Positions 22,814 to 34,497 are shown, counted from the first letter of the stretch. The stretch: 64,000 nt of DNA from Adenanthera pavonina (GCA_026686845.1 JAIVEN010000016.1:34010001-34074000), one strand, 5' to 3'. Notes: generated from the sequence alone by a model not told the origin. Numbers and translations are program-made.

Positions 22814-23987
22814 TCCCGTTTACTAGTATCAAGGTTACTTCTTTCTTCTGTCCAAATTTGTTCTTGTGCTTCTTTTTGTTTTTTGTGGTGTGAATCTTCT
22901 CACTTTGTGTCTCTTGTGTGTGGCATCTTCGTAAGTTGTTTGTTCTTGTTGTCTTTTTGTTGGATCATCTCTTCTTTGTGACTTGTTCCTATTTCTTGTT
23001 GTCTTCTGTCTAGATTTGAAGTTTTCTAAAATTTAAATTTTGAATTATTTTTGTTGTTGCAATTTTCAGTATTGTCCAGAAAGTTTGAATTTATGTGTGT
23101 CCAGTTATAAAAAAAAGGATAAAAAAGAAGAAGAAGAAGAAGAGAAGAGAAGCAGCTCAAAAACAAAAATGAAAAAAACAAGAAGAAAGAAATTATATCA
23201 ATCAACTACTTGATGGTCAAGATAGAATCTTTCCTGATTGATTGCTTGCTTTCCAATTCATATAGTTTCCTATTTTATTAAGTGGACTACAAGTTGAAAA
23301 AAAAAAGTTGGTTCTTTTGTTCTTCTTGCTCTTCAAGTCACATTGGAAATTACTAAATCCAATAAACTTGATTGGCAAGTTTCAAACTCTTGTGTAGATT
23401 GCTACTTTCCTAATCTTATTTCCTTATCTTGTTTCCTAATTTATCATTGTGCTACAACTTGTTTCCTTTTTCCTCTATTGTTCTACCTTCCTTTTCTCTT
23501 CTTTCTTAGTTTCCTAAATTGTTCATTTTGATTTTCCTTGCTTTATTTGTTAGCTATCCATATTTCTTTCCTTTTCTTTCTTGTTTTTTTCACGCCACTT
23601 CTCCAGAATCATTCATTCATATTGTTCAATTTCTTTCCTAATTTGTGCTACAGTTATTCCATCTCTTTTGGTCTCATTTTATGCATGAATTTTAGTTGAG
23701 TTTTTGGTCCCAAATTTGATTCTTTGAAACTTGAATTTTAGCTTTGTGTCACCACTAATTTTTACATCCTCTCCCTTTTGATTTGCTGGAGTTGAATTAA
23801 GAACACAAAAGAGAGCAAATGAGTGGAAAAAGGAAAGAGTGATTTATATTATAGAAAAAGCCACATTTTGTGTGTGAAACACAAGTGAAATTGCATATTA
23901 TTCTTGAGTGTAAACATGTGAGAAGAGTGTGTGAGGTTCCATTACTTTATTTTCCTTTGTTTGCACTAACAATTTCAGGTAGAAATC
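22814..23987 (+). other. E1 leader with possible intron
   Basis: T-rich leader with a GAA/A-rich tract (about 23110-23180). A candidate intron runs from CAAG|GTTACT (GT at 22834-22835) to CACTAACAATTTCAG|G (AG at 23977-23978), about 1.1 kb. The acceptor-like block recurs before gag in the A, B and E copies. No ORF of note. Confidence 0.45.
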
Positions 23988-24789
23988 ATGAAGGTGAAGT
24001 TGATCTTAAGTTGTTCATCAAATCTGTCCATGAGCAATTTAAGAGGTTAAATGCAAGATTAGATGGCATGGAATCATCTTCCAATTCCAAAAGAGGCTGA
24101 AACAGAAATATGATGAGTGAAGATGAAAATAAATCTAGTGAAGAAGAAGTGTCTCACTCAAGAGGGACTAGACAAGCATCATTTCATAAGAAGGATCCTC
24201 TTGGTAACATAAAGATGAGAATCCCTTTCTTTCAAGGAAAAGCTAATCCCGATGCATATCTTGAATGGGAAAGAAGAGTGGAGCATGTCTTTGAGTGTCA
24301 TTCTTATTCAGAGAAGAGCAAAGTGAAATTGGCTACAGTGGAATTTACAGATTATGCAAGCATTTGGTGGGTCCAATTCGGTCTTGGAATGAAGTGAAGG
24401 CCATCATGAGAAAGAGACATGTCCCTAATCATTATTTTAGGGATGCTCATACAAAGCTCCAGAAATTGAAACAAAAATTTATGAGTGTTGAAGAATATCA
24501 TCAAGAAATGGAGATTACCATGATTAACGCAAAAGTGGAAGAAGATCTTGAGCAAACAATGGCAAGGTAAAAGTTGAAGGACTCTGGAGGCTCAAGCAAG
24601 GAGGCAAGATTCTCCTTTAAGCCTAAGGGAGAAACCAAGCCAAAGGAGGAGAAAAAGATGAAGGTGCAGCCCTCTACTCCGAAAGGTAAAACTAATTCTA
24701 AACCTTTTTCTTCTAATTCTTCTTCAAAAATTAAATGTTTTAAATGTCAAGGTTTTGATCATATTGCTTCTCAATGTCCAAATAAGTGA
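23988..24789 (+). pseudogene. E1 gag with zinc knuckle, several deletions
   Basis: Gag of a gypsy chromovirus: N-terminal helix (EVDLKLFIKSVHEQFKRLNA), core (IPFFQGKANPDAYLEWERR; MRKRHVPNHYFRD; KFMSVEEYHQEME) and a C-terminal zinc knuckle CFKCQGFDHIASQCP. Compared with E2, 10 bases between two ATG repeats right at the start codon are deleted, so the ATG at 23988 is out of frame. About 35 bp are missing near 24370 and roughly 130 bp near 24568. A TGA stops the frame at 24098. Not functional. Confidence 0.88.
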
Positions 24790-25340
24790 ACTATGATCTT
24801 GTTTGAGAATGGTGATGTAGCTAGTAGTAGTGATGAGGAAGTTGAGGAGGGTGGATCTATGCCCCTTTGACTGATGATTTTGACATGAAGATTACAGAGG
24901 TTGTGCATGGGCAAGCTCTAGTGTCAAGACGAGCTCTCAACATTCAACCAGGAGAGGATCTAGAAAAGGAACAGCGTGAGCATATCTTTCATACTAGGTG
25001 TTTTGTCAATAACAAGGTATGTAATCTTATCATTGATAATGATAGTTGCACGAACATTGCTAGTACCTTGTTAGTTGAAAAGTTAGGTTTACCTACTCAA
25101 AAGCATCCCAAGCCTTATAATTTGTTATGGTTTAATGATAGTGGGAATGCTAAGGTCACTAAATAAGTAGTTGTAGCATTTTCCATAGGTAATTTTCATG
25201 ATGAGGTATTGTGTGAAGTGGCACCTATGTATGCTGGACACTTGTTATTAGGTAGACTATGGCAGTTTGATAGACGAGTTAGGTATGATGGTTATAGCAA
25301 TAGATACTATTTCCCATTCAATAATAAAACCATTGTACTA
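24790..25340 (+). pseudogene. E1 aspartic protease
   Basis: The stretch from 24867 reads GQALVSRRALNIQP, then TRCFVNNKVCNLIIDNDSCT and LLVEKLGL. The active-site triad is normally Asp-x-Gly-Ser; here Gly has become Asp (E2 keeps DNGSCTN). After a stop at 25164-25166 the frame still reads FSIGNFHDEVLCEVAPM, LLLGRLWQFDRRV and NNKTIVL. The element ends there, inside the protease-RT linker. Confidence 0.85.
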
Positions 25341-25560
25341 GAAGATGTTTTAATATATTTTTAGAGACTTGAATCATATTCATACGATTTTTTTAGAATT
25401 AGTTATGATTTTTCAAAATTCTGCAAGAAAAATTGGGTGACCAACTAAATGGTGTTTTAAATTTTGAAAATTTTCTTTTTTGGTCTTTTAATAATTCAAG
25501 CTTCTAAAATAGCCTATTTAGGCATTATATATGTTATAATACATGGGAAATAATGTATAA
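25341..25560 (+). repeat. Fragment of a D-type LTR, 3' end
   Basis: Contains GACTTGAATCATATTCATAC and TTAGAATTAGTTATGATTTT, collinear with the last ~210 bp of D1 and D2, on the same strand. It lies between the broken end of E1 and the broken end of the G1 RNase H. It may mark an old deletion. Confidence 0.6.
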
Positions 25561-26786
25561 AAGTAAGGTATGACGTTGCCATCCTTCCCATCTTGCATTA
25601 ATATACAACCTAATCCATCGTTGCTAACATTTGTATAAACCACATATGGTTTCTAGGGATCAGGTAGGATCAATATAGGAGAAGAAGTTAGCCTAAGTTT
25701 TAATTCATGAAAACTCTTTTCATAATCTCTATCTCACACAAAAGGCTTTTCTTTTCTAGTTAATCTCGTAAGCAACAACACAATTCGAGAAAAATCCTTA
25801 ATAAGTCTTCTGTAATAGCTTGTTAAACCCAGAAAACTTCTAATCTCTATGATAGTTTTTGGCCTCTCGCACTTCAAGACTGCTTCTACTTGCACTTCAA
25901 GACTGCTTATACTTTGTTGGGATCTATTGTAACCCTATCTTTGGAGATAACATGACCCAAAAACTATACTTCAATGAGCCAAAACTCACATTTACTAAGT
26001 TTAGCATGCATACTCTTTTCTTTCAACAGAGAACAATTCTCAAATATGCTTAATACTCTACTAAAGATTTGAAGTATACTAAAATATCATCTATATAGCC
26101 TAAAAATCCAATACATGTAGTCCATAAAAATCACAGGTGCATCGTAAGATAACTAAAAATTCTTAATGCCCATATCTAGTTTAGAAAGCAGTCTTAGGAA
26201 TATCCTCTACCTTTACCTGGTACTGATGGTACCCAGATGTTAAATCAATTTTAGAAAACACATAGGCCTCGACCAACTAGTCTAGTAAATAATCTATTCT
26301 AACCAATAAGTACTTTTTTTTAATTGTAGCTTTGTTTAGCTCACAGTAATCTATGCAAAGTCTAAGGCTCCTATCTTTCTTTTTCACAAATAAAATTGAA
26401 GTACCCCAAGGAGATATACTGGGTCTGATAAATCCCTTTTAGCTCTTTAATCTACCTTTTAAGTTCTGCCATCTCATTAGTTGCCATCCTATATGGTGCC
26501 TTTGAAATAGGAACTGTTCTCGGCACTAGGTTAATAGTAAACTCAATCTCTCATTTAGGGGATAAACCATTAATTTCTTTTGGAAAAATTTCTGGAAATT
26601 CCTTCACCACTAGGATTTCCTCAATATCCTCTTCTACTTCAACACTTGCATAAAAGAAAACCAGATGGTCCTGACATCCTTTCTCTAAGTATCTTTCAGA
26701 TTGGGTGGTTGTTAGAGAATTAAGTTTAGCCTCAATACATAAGACATTTTGAAGTTCATATAGGATTAGGGTTTTATTATAACAGT
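25561..26786 (-). pseudogene. G1 reverse transcriptase and start of RNase H, degenerate
   Basis: The best-preserved part is 26786-26460: VVKEFPEIFPKEINGLSP, then LVPRTVPISKAPYRMA and AELKR, the entry to gypsy RT. Downstream blocks are recognisable only across stops, e.g. FWVM and, near 25700-25570, EKSFHELKLRLTSSPILIL and GLGCILMQDGK of RNase H. The last block ends at the D-type LTR fragment. Confidence 0.75.
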
Positions 26787-29332
26787 TGTGATATCCCAAA
26801 ATTTCACTAGATATTGAGTGATAAAAGAGGACATAATTGATGATAATGTAAATTGTAAAAGGAATTCGCGAAAATGGACAGACATTGTTTTGCTTGAAAT
26901 AAGACAAATAGATCATTTTTTCCGATTGGACAGAAAAATATAAAAATTATATTTTCGCCCCTAAAAAATATATAAATGACATTCATGTCCCAAAAGTATT
27001 AAAATTTCCTGGGAGAAAGAAATAGAAAAGCCTTGGGGAAAATTACACTTAAGAACCCGAAAGTTTCAAAAATTATAATTTAACCCTGGGTCAAGGGAAA
27101 TTTTATAAATATGCAAAATTTCTATAAAAACGAAGCCCTTGACGAGAGAAGTCCAATGGTATATGGCACTGAGGGTTTATGTTTAAGAATAAAGAAATAA
27201 TTAATGCCGAGTGTCCAAAAATAATAGTAAACCGATAAAATAAACTGTGGGCTCTACCAATAGTTAAAAAGAAACTGGGTCAGGATATGTGCCATACACA
27301 GATACAATTTAGGACAAGATAATTATGAAAATATAAAAATAAAATTAGAATAGTTCTATAGTCCAAAAATGCTAAATTACTATAAAGACGATTTTTATTG
27401 GTACGATTAAAAAGTACCCATATTGAGGTATGGCTGGATGAAGAAAATTGGGCAAAAATATTGGACACAATTCCCTCTCTCTCATGCGTGATTTGATGCA
27501 GCCCAAAAGTCCCAAATATTTAATGATTTTTGGAGGAAAACTTCTCAAAGAAGTATGTAATAAAGTAATCAAAGATTAGCAAAAAGTAACCATGATTAGT
27601 TACTTACTTAAGCATATAATTAACCACTTAAACCATTCTCTTTCCTCACCATTTCACGTGTGAATTAGCAGCCTAAAACAGATCAGAAAAAATGCAAGAA
27701 AAGGGAGGAAAAAGGAAGATAAATCAAAGGAAAATTGAAGCACAAATTGGTAAGCTTCTATACGGTACCTTAAGCTTACTATCTATGGCTTTCAAAGCAT
27801 GTTTTCTTCCTTTCCATCTTAGGGTTTTGGCCAAAATGTGATTTAGCAATAGGAATGAGTTTTGAACCATTAAACTTAGGAAAAAGTATAGACTAGATAC
27901 TATAAGCATGAATCCATGGATGGTTTGAAATGATTTGAAGGAAAATCTTTTCCAATCACTTAGGTCAGATTTTGTTCAGAATAGGGGAAGTATTTAGAGT
28001 TGGAATTTCATGATTTTGACCTCAAAAATGGATTCCCCATGATCCAAAACCTTAAGAACAAGTGTGTTGTACAAAGAAAGATCAAAGGAAAGCTAAATGA
28101 AAAATTTGGGTTTTAATGTGTATGGTATTATATAATTCCGAAAATTAGTGGTTAAATGGATTAAATGATGATATGATTAGGTTCAAGGAAGTGTTAGAAG
28201 GCTCAAGAAGTGGCATACCAAGTTTGGAGAGTAAGGGAGCATCATAAGGTAGTTGATTTCTCATACTAGCATTATGTTATCATAGTTGTTTTCAATGTGC
28301 TTTATGCCTTATCGTATGATTGCAATGATATTGTGAGATGCTTTATTTGTATTGACTGTGTTGATTGAGGGGCATTGAGACCCTAGGATGTCCATTTTTC
28401 AAAACGAAACTCTGCCAAAAATTTTATAAATTCATATGATGCAAATGTGTTAATGTATTCAAAATGTGTTATCTTGATATTTTCATGCTTAATGTGATTA
28501 TGTGATGGCATGTTGGGTGTTAACTACTGAGATTATTTGAATCTCGCCCTTCCAAATATTAATCATAAATAGTTAGCAACAATGGCAAGACCACCAAGGA
28601 AGAGAAAGGAAAGGAGAAAGAATTTGGCTATTAACTTGATAATTCTAGCAATGGCCATGAGCTTTGACCTTTTGTGTAAATATGTAAATCTGATGTTAAG
28701 TATGTTTCTTCAAGTTTTTATGTTGCCTTTGGTCTTAGCTAAAGTATGGTATAGTATGAAAATGATGTATGGCCTTGTAAATATTTTATGGCTTTTGTTT
28801 GGCAAAGTAGTAAGATATAAATGGTCATCTTGACTTATGTAGAGTAAACATGACACTGTTTGGACTTTTTGATGTATAAGATATGAATGATGTATATGGT
28901 TTAAAAGTAGATAGGAAGAGCTCTCCAATGGTCCAAAGAACACTCATATTGGATGTGTGTGCAATATTTGGTAGATTTTTATATTTAATCCCAATTAAAA
29001 TGATTATTTTGCAGTTTTCGTATAAATTGTGAAATTTCACAGAGTTTACTATACAGATCAGTATGGTCATTACTCTGACCTATATTTTTTTCCATGTAGA
29101 CAAAGTTATAAGCTATTCCTAGAAACTTGAATCACATTCATACTATTTTTATTGATTTTGTTATGATTTTTTGAAGTTTAATCAGAATAAATAAATTTGA
29201 TTAAATGAATAGTAACCAAAGTTGGAAAAAATTTATTATGGCACTTATTGTGATTCAAGATCCTACTATAATATAAATAGACTTTAGAATGATTAAATAC
29301 ATGGGAAATATGCACATAAGAGAGGTGTTACA
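26787..29332 (+). mobile_element. Solo LTR D2 (gypsy, Tekay/Del-like)
   Basis: Runs from TGTGATATCCC to AGAGGTGTTACA, about 2.55 kb. It is flanked by ACAGT (26782-26786) and ATAGT (29333-29337), a 5-bp duplication with one C/T difference. Removing it restores the G1 protease-RT linker (LSNNNLLLDYCN joins to the ELQNVLCIEAK side), confirming insertion. Confidence 0.9.
28582..28833 (+). CDS. Small ORF inside LTR D2
   Basis: 83 codons: MARPPRKRKERRKNLAINL, then a long hydrophobic part. It is equivalent to the 50-codon ORF in D1. See that entry for doubts. Confidence 0.25.
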   Translation: MARPPRKRKERRKNLAINLIILAMAMSFDLLCKYVNLMLSMFLQVFMLPLVLAKVWYSMKMMYGLVNILWLLFGKVVRYKWSS

Positions 29333-29806
29333 ATAGTCAAGGAGAAGATTATTGTTAGACAACCAGTTCATTCCAATAAAAACATCTATATCAGGAAAAG
29401 ACATGCAAATTAAATCTATGGTTAGACAACAATGCTCATACTTGACCACACAATTAAGACACATATAAGAGGTCATGGCTTCATTTCTTGTGGGGGTAGA
29501 CACATGCAAGTCATAGGGTGATATTGTGACTACCAAACCCAGCCTTTAAGAAAAGTCATAAGATATAAAAGAATGGCTAACGCTTGAATCAAATAATGCT
29601 TTTACAAGATAATCATTAATTTTAATCATACTTTGATTAAATAAGGTGATTTACGAGTCTTTTGCTCAATAAGAGCAAAAACTCTCCCCTATGCTTGTAG
29701 TCTAGGGTTAGCTTTTCGTATTTGAAGCACACATTCTGACCAGTATAACAAACTTTGCCTCCATGTACTCTTCCACACTGGTTGCATACTGGTATTTGAG
29801 CATTTT
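29333..29806 (-). pseudogene. G1 zinc knuckle and protease
   Basis: Near 29800-29700: CNQCGRVHGGKVCY, a zinc-knuckle-like block. Then the protease: LVKALFDSSVSHSFLYL (canonical Asp-x-Gly-x-Ser; here Gly is Ser), SPYDLHVSTPTRNE, and DVFIGMNWLSNNNLLLDY, the usual end of gypsy protease. The right side joins the gag across solo LTR H1. Confidence 0.8.
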
Positions 29807-30458
29807 TGTAACATCCTAATTTTTATGTATGTATTTTATAACCAGATTATGTCATAAATGATATTAAAATATTTTGGATTCACTCATGACAAGTTAACAA
29901 GCCTGAATATTTAATTAGCTCAAGGCCCAAAATATTTTAAAATATAAAAATGGGCTTAAAAAGGGTAAAATTAATAATATTTTAAATACTCCGGTGTAAG
30001 TTAAAAAGTACAAGTGATTCTGGTTATGTGGGCCCTGAAAGGAGAAAAGTATAAATCCAGTAAAAAATGGGGTCCCACATAAATAGTAAATACTATAGGA
30101 GATAAATAGTAAAAAGTAAGTAAGATAGATAGGCCTTACATGAAAAAGTAAAAGAGAAAGATAATGGGTCACCTAGATAAAGTAAATAGGAAAGACACAT
30201 AGTATAATAGAAAATCTAGGTAAAAAAGTACTCAAACCAAAGTTAAATTTATCTGTAAAAGGAAAAAGTACACTATCTCTTTTTTTGATTTGACATATAG
30301 TAAGAAGGGGAAATATGGACATTTTTTTCCTTCCATACTATCTCACAAACCCAAAAATATCTAAGGGCATAATAGAAAAATAGTATATTAAATGTGAAAA
30401 TAATTGTAAGCCCTCGGATTAAATCTAGATCTGACGGTCCATATCCATCAGACTACCC

Positions 30459-30466
30459 TATAAATA
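30459..30466 (+). promoter_or_regulatory. TATA box, first copy, LTR H1
   Basis: TATAAATA in CCCTATAAATACCCC, followed about 30 bp later by TTTTTCACAACTCACTCAC, a plausible start region. Confidence 0.6.
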
Positions 30467-30634
30467 CCCCCCTCTCTTTCCCCATTTTTCACAACTCACT
30501 CACACAAGCCAAAGAAAGAGAAGAAAATGGTAGCGTGAGAGAGGGAGCTAAGGGGAGAAGAGGAAAAAAAAAGAAGAAGAAAGGAGAAAAAGGATTAAAT
30601 CTAGATCTGACGGTCCATATCCATCAGACTACCC

Positions 30635-30642
30635 TATAAATA
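30635..30642 (+). promoter_or_regulatory. TATA box, second copy, LTR H1
   Basis: Identical TATAAATA exactly 176 bp downstream of the first, with the same start-region context. Confidence 0.6.
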
Positions 30643-32154
30643 CCCCCTCTCTTTCCCCATTTTTCACAACTCACTCACGCAAGCCAAAGAAAAAGAAGAA
30701 AATGGTAGCGTGAGAGAGGGAGCCAAGGGGAGAAGAGGGAAAAAAAAGAAGAAGAAGAAAGGAGAAAAAGGAGAAAGAAGGAAGGAAGAAGGAAGAGAAG
30801 ACAAGTAAGGGTTTATGAGGTAAGCTCATATTCTAGATCTCTTCTAGATTTTCTCTTTATTTATTTAGTTTAAGATTAGTTAGAGTTTAAGCTATTTTCT
30901 TCCTCCCTCTTGTTCCTTTTTTTGGATCAAGACATGATTTTGAGGAAAGAGTTTATAGTTTATAGTTGAGTTAAATTTATATGATGATAATAAATTATTA
31001 AGTAAGGTTTAATAATACTAATAAGCTCTAGTCAAGCCCAAGGAGTTATTCAAGAAGTAGAAATCCCAGGATTTAGAGGTTAAAGCTCTGAGGTAGTAAC
31101 TCTTACTCTAAGCTTTTACAATTATACATTGTGCTTATGCTTTAAAAATGTTGTTGTGATATTTGGCTGCTTTTTATGATTGATTTGGCTATTTTAAGTT
31201 AAGATCTAAGCTCCGGGATTCCCATTTACTAAGCCGTTATGTTGCCAAAATTTCTATTGCAACTTATAGTTTTAATTGTTTTTCCTAAAAGTATATTATG
31301 AAAGTAATGTAATTATGCAATGTTTATACAAAGTTAAGCTGATGTGATAATGTGATAAGCTTGAGTTATGTTACTACTGAGATGTCCCCCCTTCTTATCC
31401 CATGTTTCTCAATGATAGGGCCAAATAATACCAAAGGAAAGAATATAGCAATGAGGATGGAGAAAGAAGATTGAAGTTATTACTTTTTTTTTGCTGTCTA
31501 TTTTGATGCATTGTATAAATTTGAATATATATCCAAAAATTTTGTGGTTTACATGCATGAATAGATCCATGTCTTCACAGCATAATGGCACTGATTTGGT
31601 GGCATTTGGATTTATACAATGGTAGTTATGCATGATTTACTAGAACTGCTCTAGTGATAGTTTTATCCGACCATTGATGACATATATTGCTGCTCTAACC
31701 AGTGGGAGTAGAATAAATATACAAAAAATATATGTTTAGAAAGTAGACAAGTAAATATTTCCAATGATTCTAAGCATGTGCCAAATGGCTTTGTATATTA
31801 AGAGAAATGAATTTTCAAATTTAAGGTTCAGATTTTCGGATAGAAACAGAGATGTGAAATGAATAGTAATATTTTTATAATAAAATGTACGAATTGGTAC
31901 GCTCATTTCCAAGTTTCTGATTTTTCTCAAAACATTTGAGATGTGCATGATTTTTAGAAACTTAAACCACTACAAAAGATTTTTTGACATTTAGTTATGA
32001 TTTTTGAAAAATTTCTACGCAATGAGCTGTAAACCAGCAAGAATGATTTTGTACAATCTTAAGATTTTAATTGGTTTGAGTTTTTCTAAAAATATTTTCA
32101 TACATCAAATAAGCAGTTTTTATGGGAAAATATTTCTAAATATAAGATGTAACA

Positions 32155-33118
32155 ATTTCTCTACATATTTGGTTCTCCCTGCTTGCCACCTCTCTTTGGC
32201 TTTCTATTATTACCACCTCATGACTTCTTTCTTCTAGCTAGATTCTCTTTGATTAATAGCATTTGTAACTTTCTTGACAATGGTTGGTGGAGTAGATATT
32301 AAGAATTTGTGATTTAGGCTATTCTTGGTAATCTTGCTTACCTCGACCAATGCATTAAAAGTTCTAAGCTGCATCGAAGCCACTCATTCTCTAATAGCAA
32401 GCTTTTGTCTCCTCTCTAGCTTCTCAATTTTCCATCCTTCATCATCATGTTGTTGGAGAAAAGTGGAATACCTAGCCAACTCAATGAACATCACCACATA
32501 CTCATCTACAGACTGATCTTCTGCTTGCCTTAGCATAATAAACTCGGCCTCTTTCTCATCCTGCACTGAACGTGGAAAATATTTGTCATAGAACTGCTCT
32601 AAAAAGTTCTCCCATGTCAGAGGAATATTTCTAGCCTACATGATCTGCTTCATGTTATGCCACCACCTATCGGCTTCCTTTTCTAACGTCTATGTGGCTA
32701 GTAATGCTTTCCTCTCAAAGTTACACCTTATCAACCTGAAAGTTTTCTCCAGGCTTATCACCATATATTTAGCAACCTGAGCATCAAATATACCATCAAA
32801 TGAAGGAGGCCGATGCTTCTTGAAATTCACGATCACATTTTGCTCATTCACCATACCAATGACTACTTCAACTGCTGGCTTTAGTTGAGCAGCTTAGGTT
32901 ACCATTGCTATACTATAGGTTGTTGTTGCATAGAAGGCTAATTAGTTCGAGCCTCTTGCTTTTGTCTCCAAGCTTTAATAGTTTGCTACAACTGCTCTAT
33001 GGTTTGTTGCCATTGATCCGCCCTTTGCAAAGTGATCTGTAATGGATCAACTTGAGGCTCTTCCCTAGGTTCTTGTTTAGGGACTACTATTTGAGCTTGT
33101 CATCTAGTGTGAACCATT
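32155..33118 (-). pseudogene. G1 gag (Ty3/gypsy), stops present
   Basis: Likely start ATG at 33118 (MVHTR). The core reads NFKKHRPPSFDGIFDAQVA, then EKTFRLIRCNFERKALLAT, ADRWWHNMKQ and WENFLEQFYDKYFPRSVQDE. It continues EFIMLRQAEDQSVDEYVVMF and ELARYSTFLQ, the classic retrotransposon gag pattern. A Lys/Arg-rich end leads to the zinc knuckle beyond H1. Several CAA/CAG-to-stop changes lie in the Gln-rich N-terminus. Confidence 0.85.
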
Positions 33119-34171
33119 TTTTATCTTTATCCACAATTGAATTCATAAATATAGAGCAATTGTGCCAAGGATATGCAAAACATAATATTTTACTCACATA
33201 TAATAACTTTGTACATATAAGTTTGCATACTTCAAACATATTCACATAAATTCTAAATTCTTAACATCTAATTGCATATGTACCTCATAATTCGCAATTT
33301 TTCTATTTACATAAGTGTTCTCATGGTCAGTCTTCAAGGATTATTAGGGCTCTGTCTTGCTTCCTCAAGAGCTTCCTCAGAATCTTCTTATTCCTGCTCG
33401 ATCCTTAGCCTTTCTCTATATACTAGCTCCCAAACACATTCCTGCATGTTCTCCAGCTAATCACTTAAAAGCTCAGTCCTCACTCAGTATAGGTCATCTC
33501 TTGGTAACACTTTAATAATAGTGTTGATCTATGCCGGCTCAAAGTAGTGTTGGCCTTGATTCTCCCAAAAAAACCTTGCATCATTAATTGCATCTAAGAA
33601 AATCAGCATCTGGGACTCCCAATAGCTTTGCTAGCTATCCTTATAACACTTCGTCACTATCTCTAGTGTCCTCTCACCATCGTCATAAGTCTGCATAGAA
33701 TTAGCATCATCGGGTGGTGGTCTAGGCCTCTTGTATCTTAATTTTTAAACTCACACATTGCTTGAGGCTTGAGAACTCCTGACCTTTCAGCTTGGTTCTA
33801 ATGGGTGTCCAAAACACATCCATGAGAATCTGTCCAACCATAGTGTCAATCCACAACTCTTTTGGATACTGTAGTCCCTTACTAGCCAAAAATTGCTTGG
33901 CTTGCACTAGTTGATAAAGGTGGGTATCTGGTCAAGTCCTGGGCAATCTTAGCACAATCCTTAAAGTATTTTCTCATTATCTTATATATAATGTGCTTAA
34001 CGTTGCCTAGTCCATCAATACTATTTCTATGGAACTAACAAGAAACCTGCCTTGTAGTCCTCATCCTCTTTTGCTTCTATTGCTTCTTCCTAAAGTAAAG
34101 GAGGTGCTGATGGTGCTAGAATCATCAATAGAGGCACATCTACTATAGGTTCTTGGTTGGGCTATGATGTA
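33119..34171 (-). other. G1 leader region, with a fragmentary unknown frame
   Basis: About 1 kb between the 5' LTR remnant and gag. A minus-strand frame (about 33960-33722) reads KIAQDLTRYPPLSTSASQ, then LQYPKELWIDTMVGQILMD; not recognised. Next to the LTR end is CATCATAGCCC, which could be a decayed primer-binding site (TATCAGAGCC). Confidence 0.4.
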
Positions 34172-34497
34172 TGTAACACCTCACTTTAGACTCAATTTCT
34201 CATGTATTAGACTATAATAATGTCCAAAACTATTTGAGGAGAAGCTTGTCCAAAATTATAATTTTCAATTGTTTTAGGTCCTTGTAATTTCTCCTAGGGA
34301 ATATAATGCATAAAATTCTTTCATTTCAATGACTAGAATGCATAGAATTTTCATTTCTATGGCTAAAACATAATTTTCTCATTTTTTTCTAACCTGAAAA
34401 AATGACCTTTTTACCCTTTTTCACAATTAAACGCGTCTCTTAGTTTTCTCTTATTCTCTATACATTTACGATATATAGTAAAATTAGGGATATTACA
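34172..34497 (-). repeat. G1 5' LTR remnant with large internal deletion
   Basis: On the minus strand it starts TGTAATATCCCTAATTTTAC, matching the D LTR start for about 250 bp (including AAAAAGGTCATTTTTTC). It ends with GTCTAAAGTGAGGTGTTACA, matching the C/D 3' end. Only about 326 bp remain of an LTR that is about 2.5 kb in D1 and D2. Confidence 0.6.

Larger units (their letters stand above)
21846..25340 (+). mobile_element. CRM-like Ty3/gypsy element E1, truncated after protease
   Basis: Consists of a 5' LTR, primer-binding site, ~1.2-kb leader, gag and protease, then breaks off at about 25340 where a D-type LTR fragment starts. RT, integrase and 3' LTR are missing. Its sister copy E2 at 51582-62760 supplies the rest and shows that the family is a gypsy chromovirus whose integrase frame enters the LTR. 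Confidence 0.85.
30416..30768 (+). repeat. 176-bp tandem duplication in LTR H1
   Basis: Copy 1 is 30416-30591; copy 2 starts at 30592. Both start GGATTAAATCTAGATCTGACG and contain the TATA box, a CTCTCTTTCCCC tract, and ATGGTAGCGTGAGAGAGGGAG, ending in A/G-rich sequence. The copies differ at only a few positions, so the duplication is recent relative to the LTR. Confidence 0.93.
29807..32154 (+). mobile_element. Solo LTR H1 (gypsy), with duplicated promoter
   Basis: Runs from TGTAACATCCTAATTT to AAGATGTAACA, about 2.35 kb. It is flanked by ATTTT (29802-29806) and ATTTC (32155-32159), a 5-bp duplication with one difference. Inserted in G1 between gag core and zinc knuckle. It contains a 176-bp tandem duplication with the core promoter. 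The 3' ~650 bp resemble 34890-35546. Confidence 0.88.
25561..34497 (-). mobile_element. Tekay/Del-like Ty3/gypsy element G1, split by two solo LTRs
   Basis: Read on the minus strand, pieces line up as one element: 5' LTR remnant 34497-34172, leader 34171-33119, gag 33118-32155, [solo LTR H1], zinc knuckle and protease 29806-29333, [solo LTR D2], RT and start of RNase H 26786-25561. Gene order is gag-PR-RT-RH. The rest is lost. All frames are heavily mutated. Confidence 0.8.
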
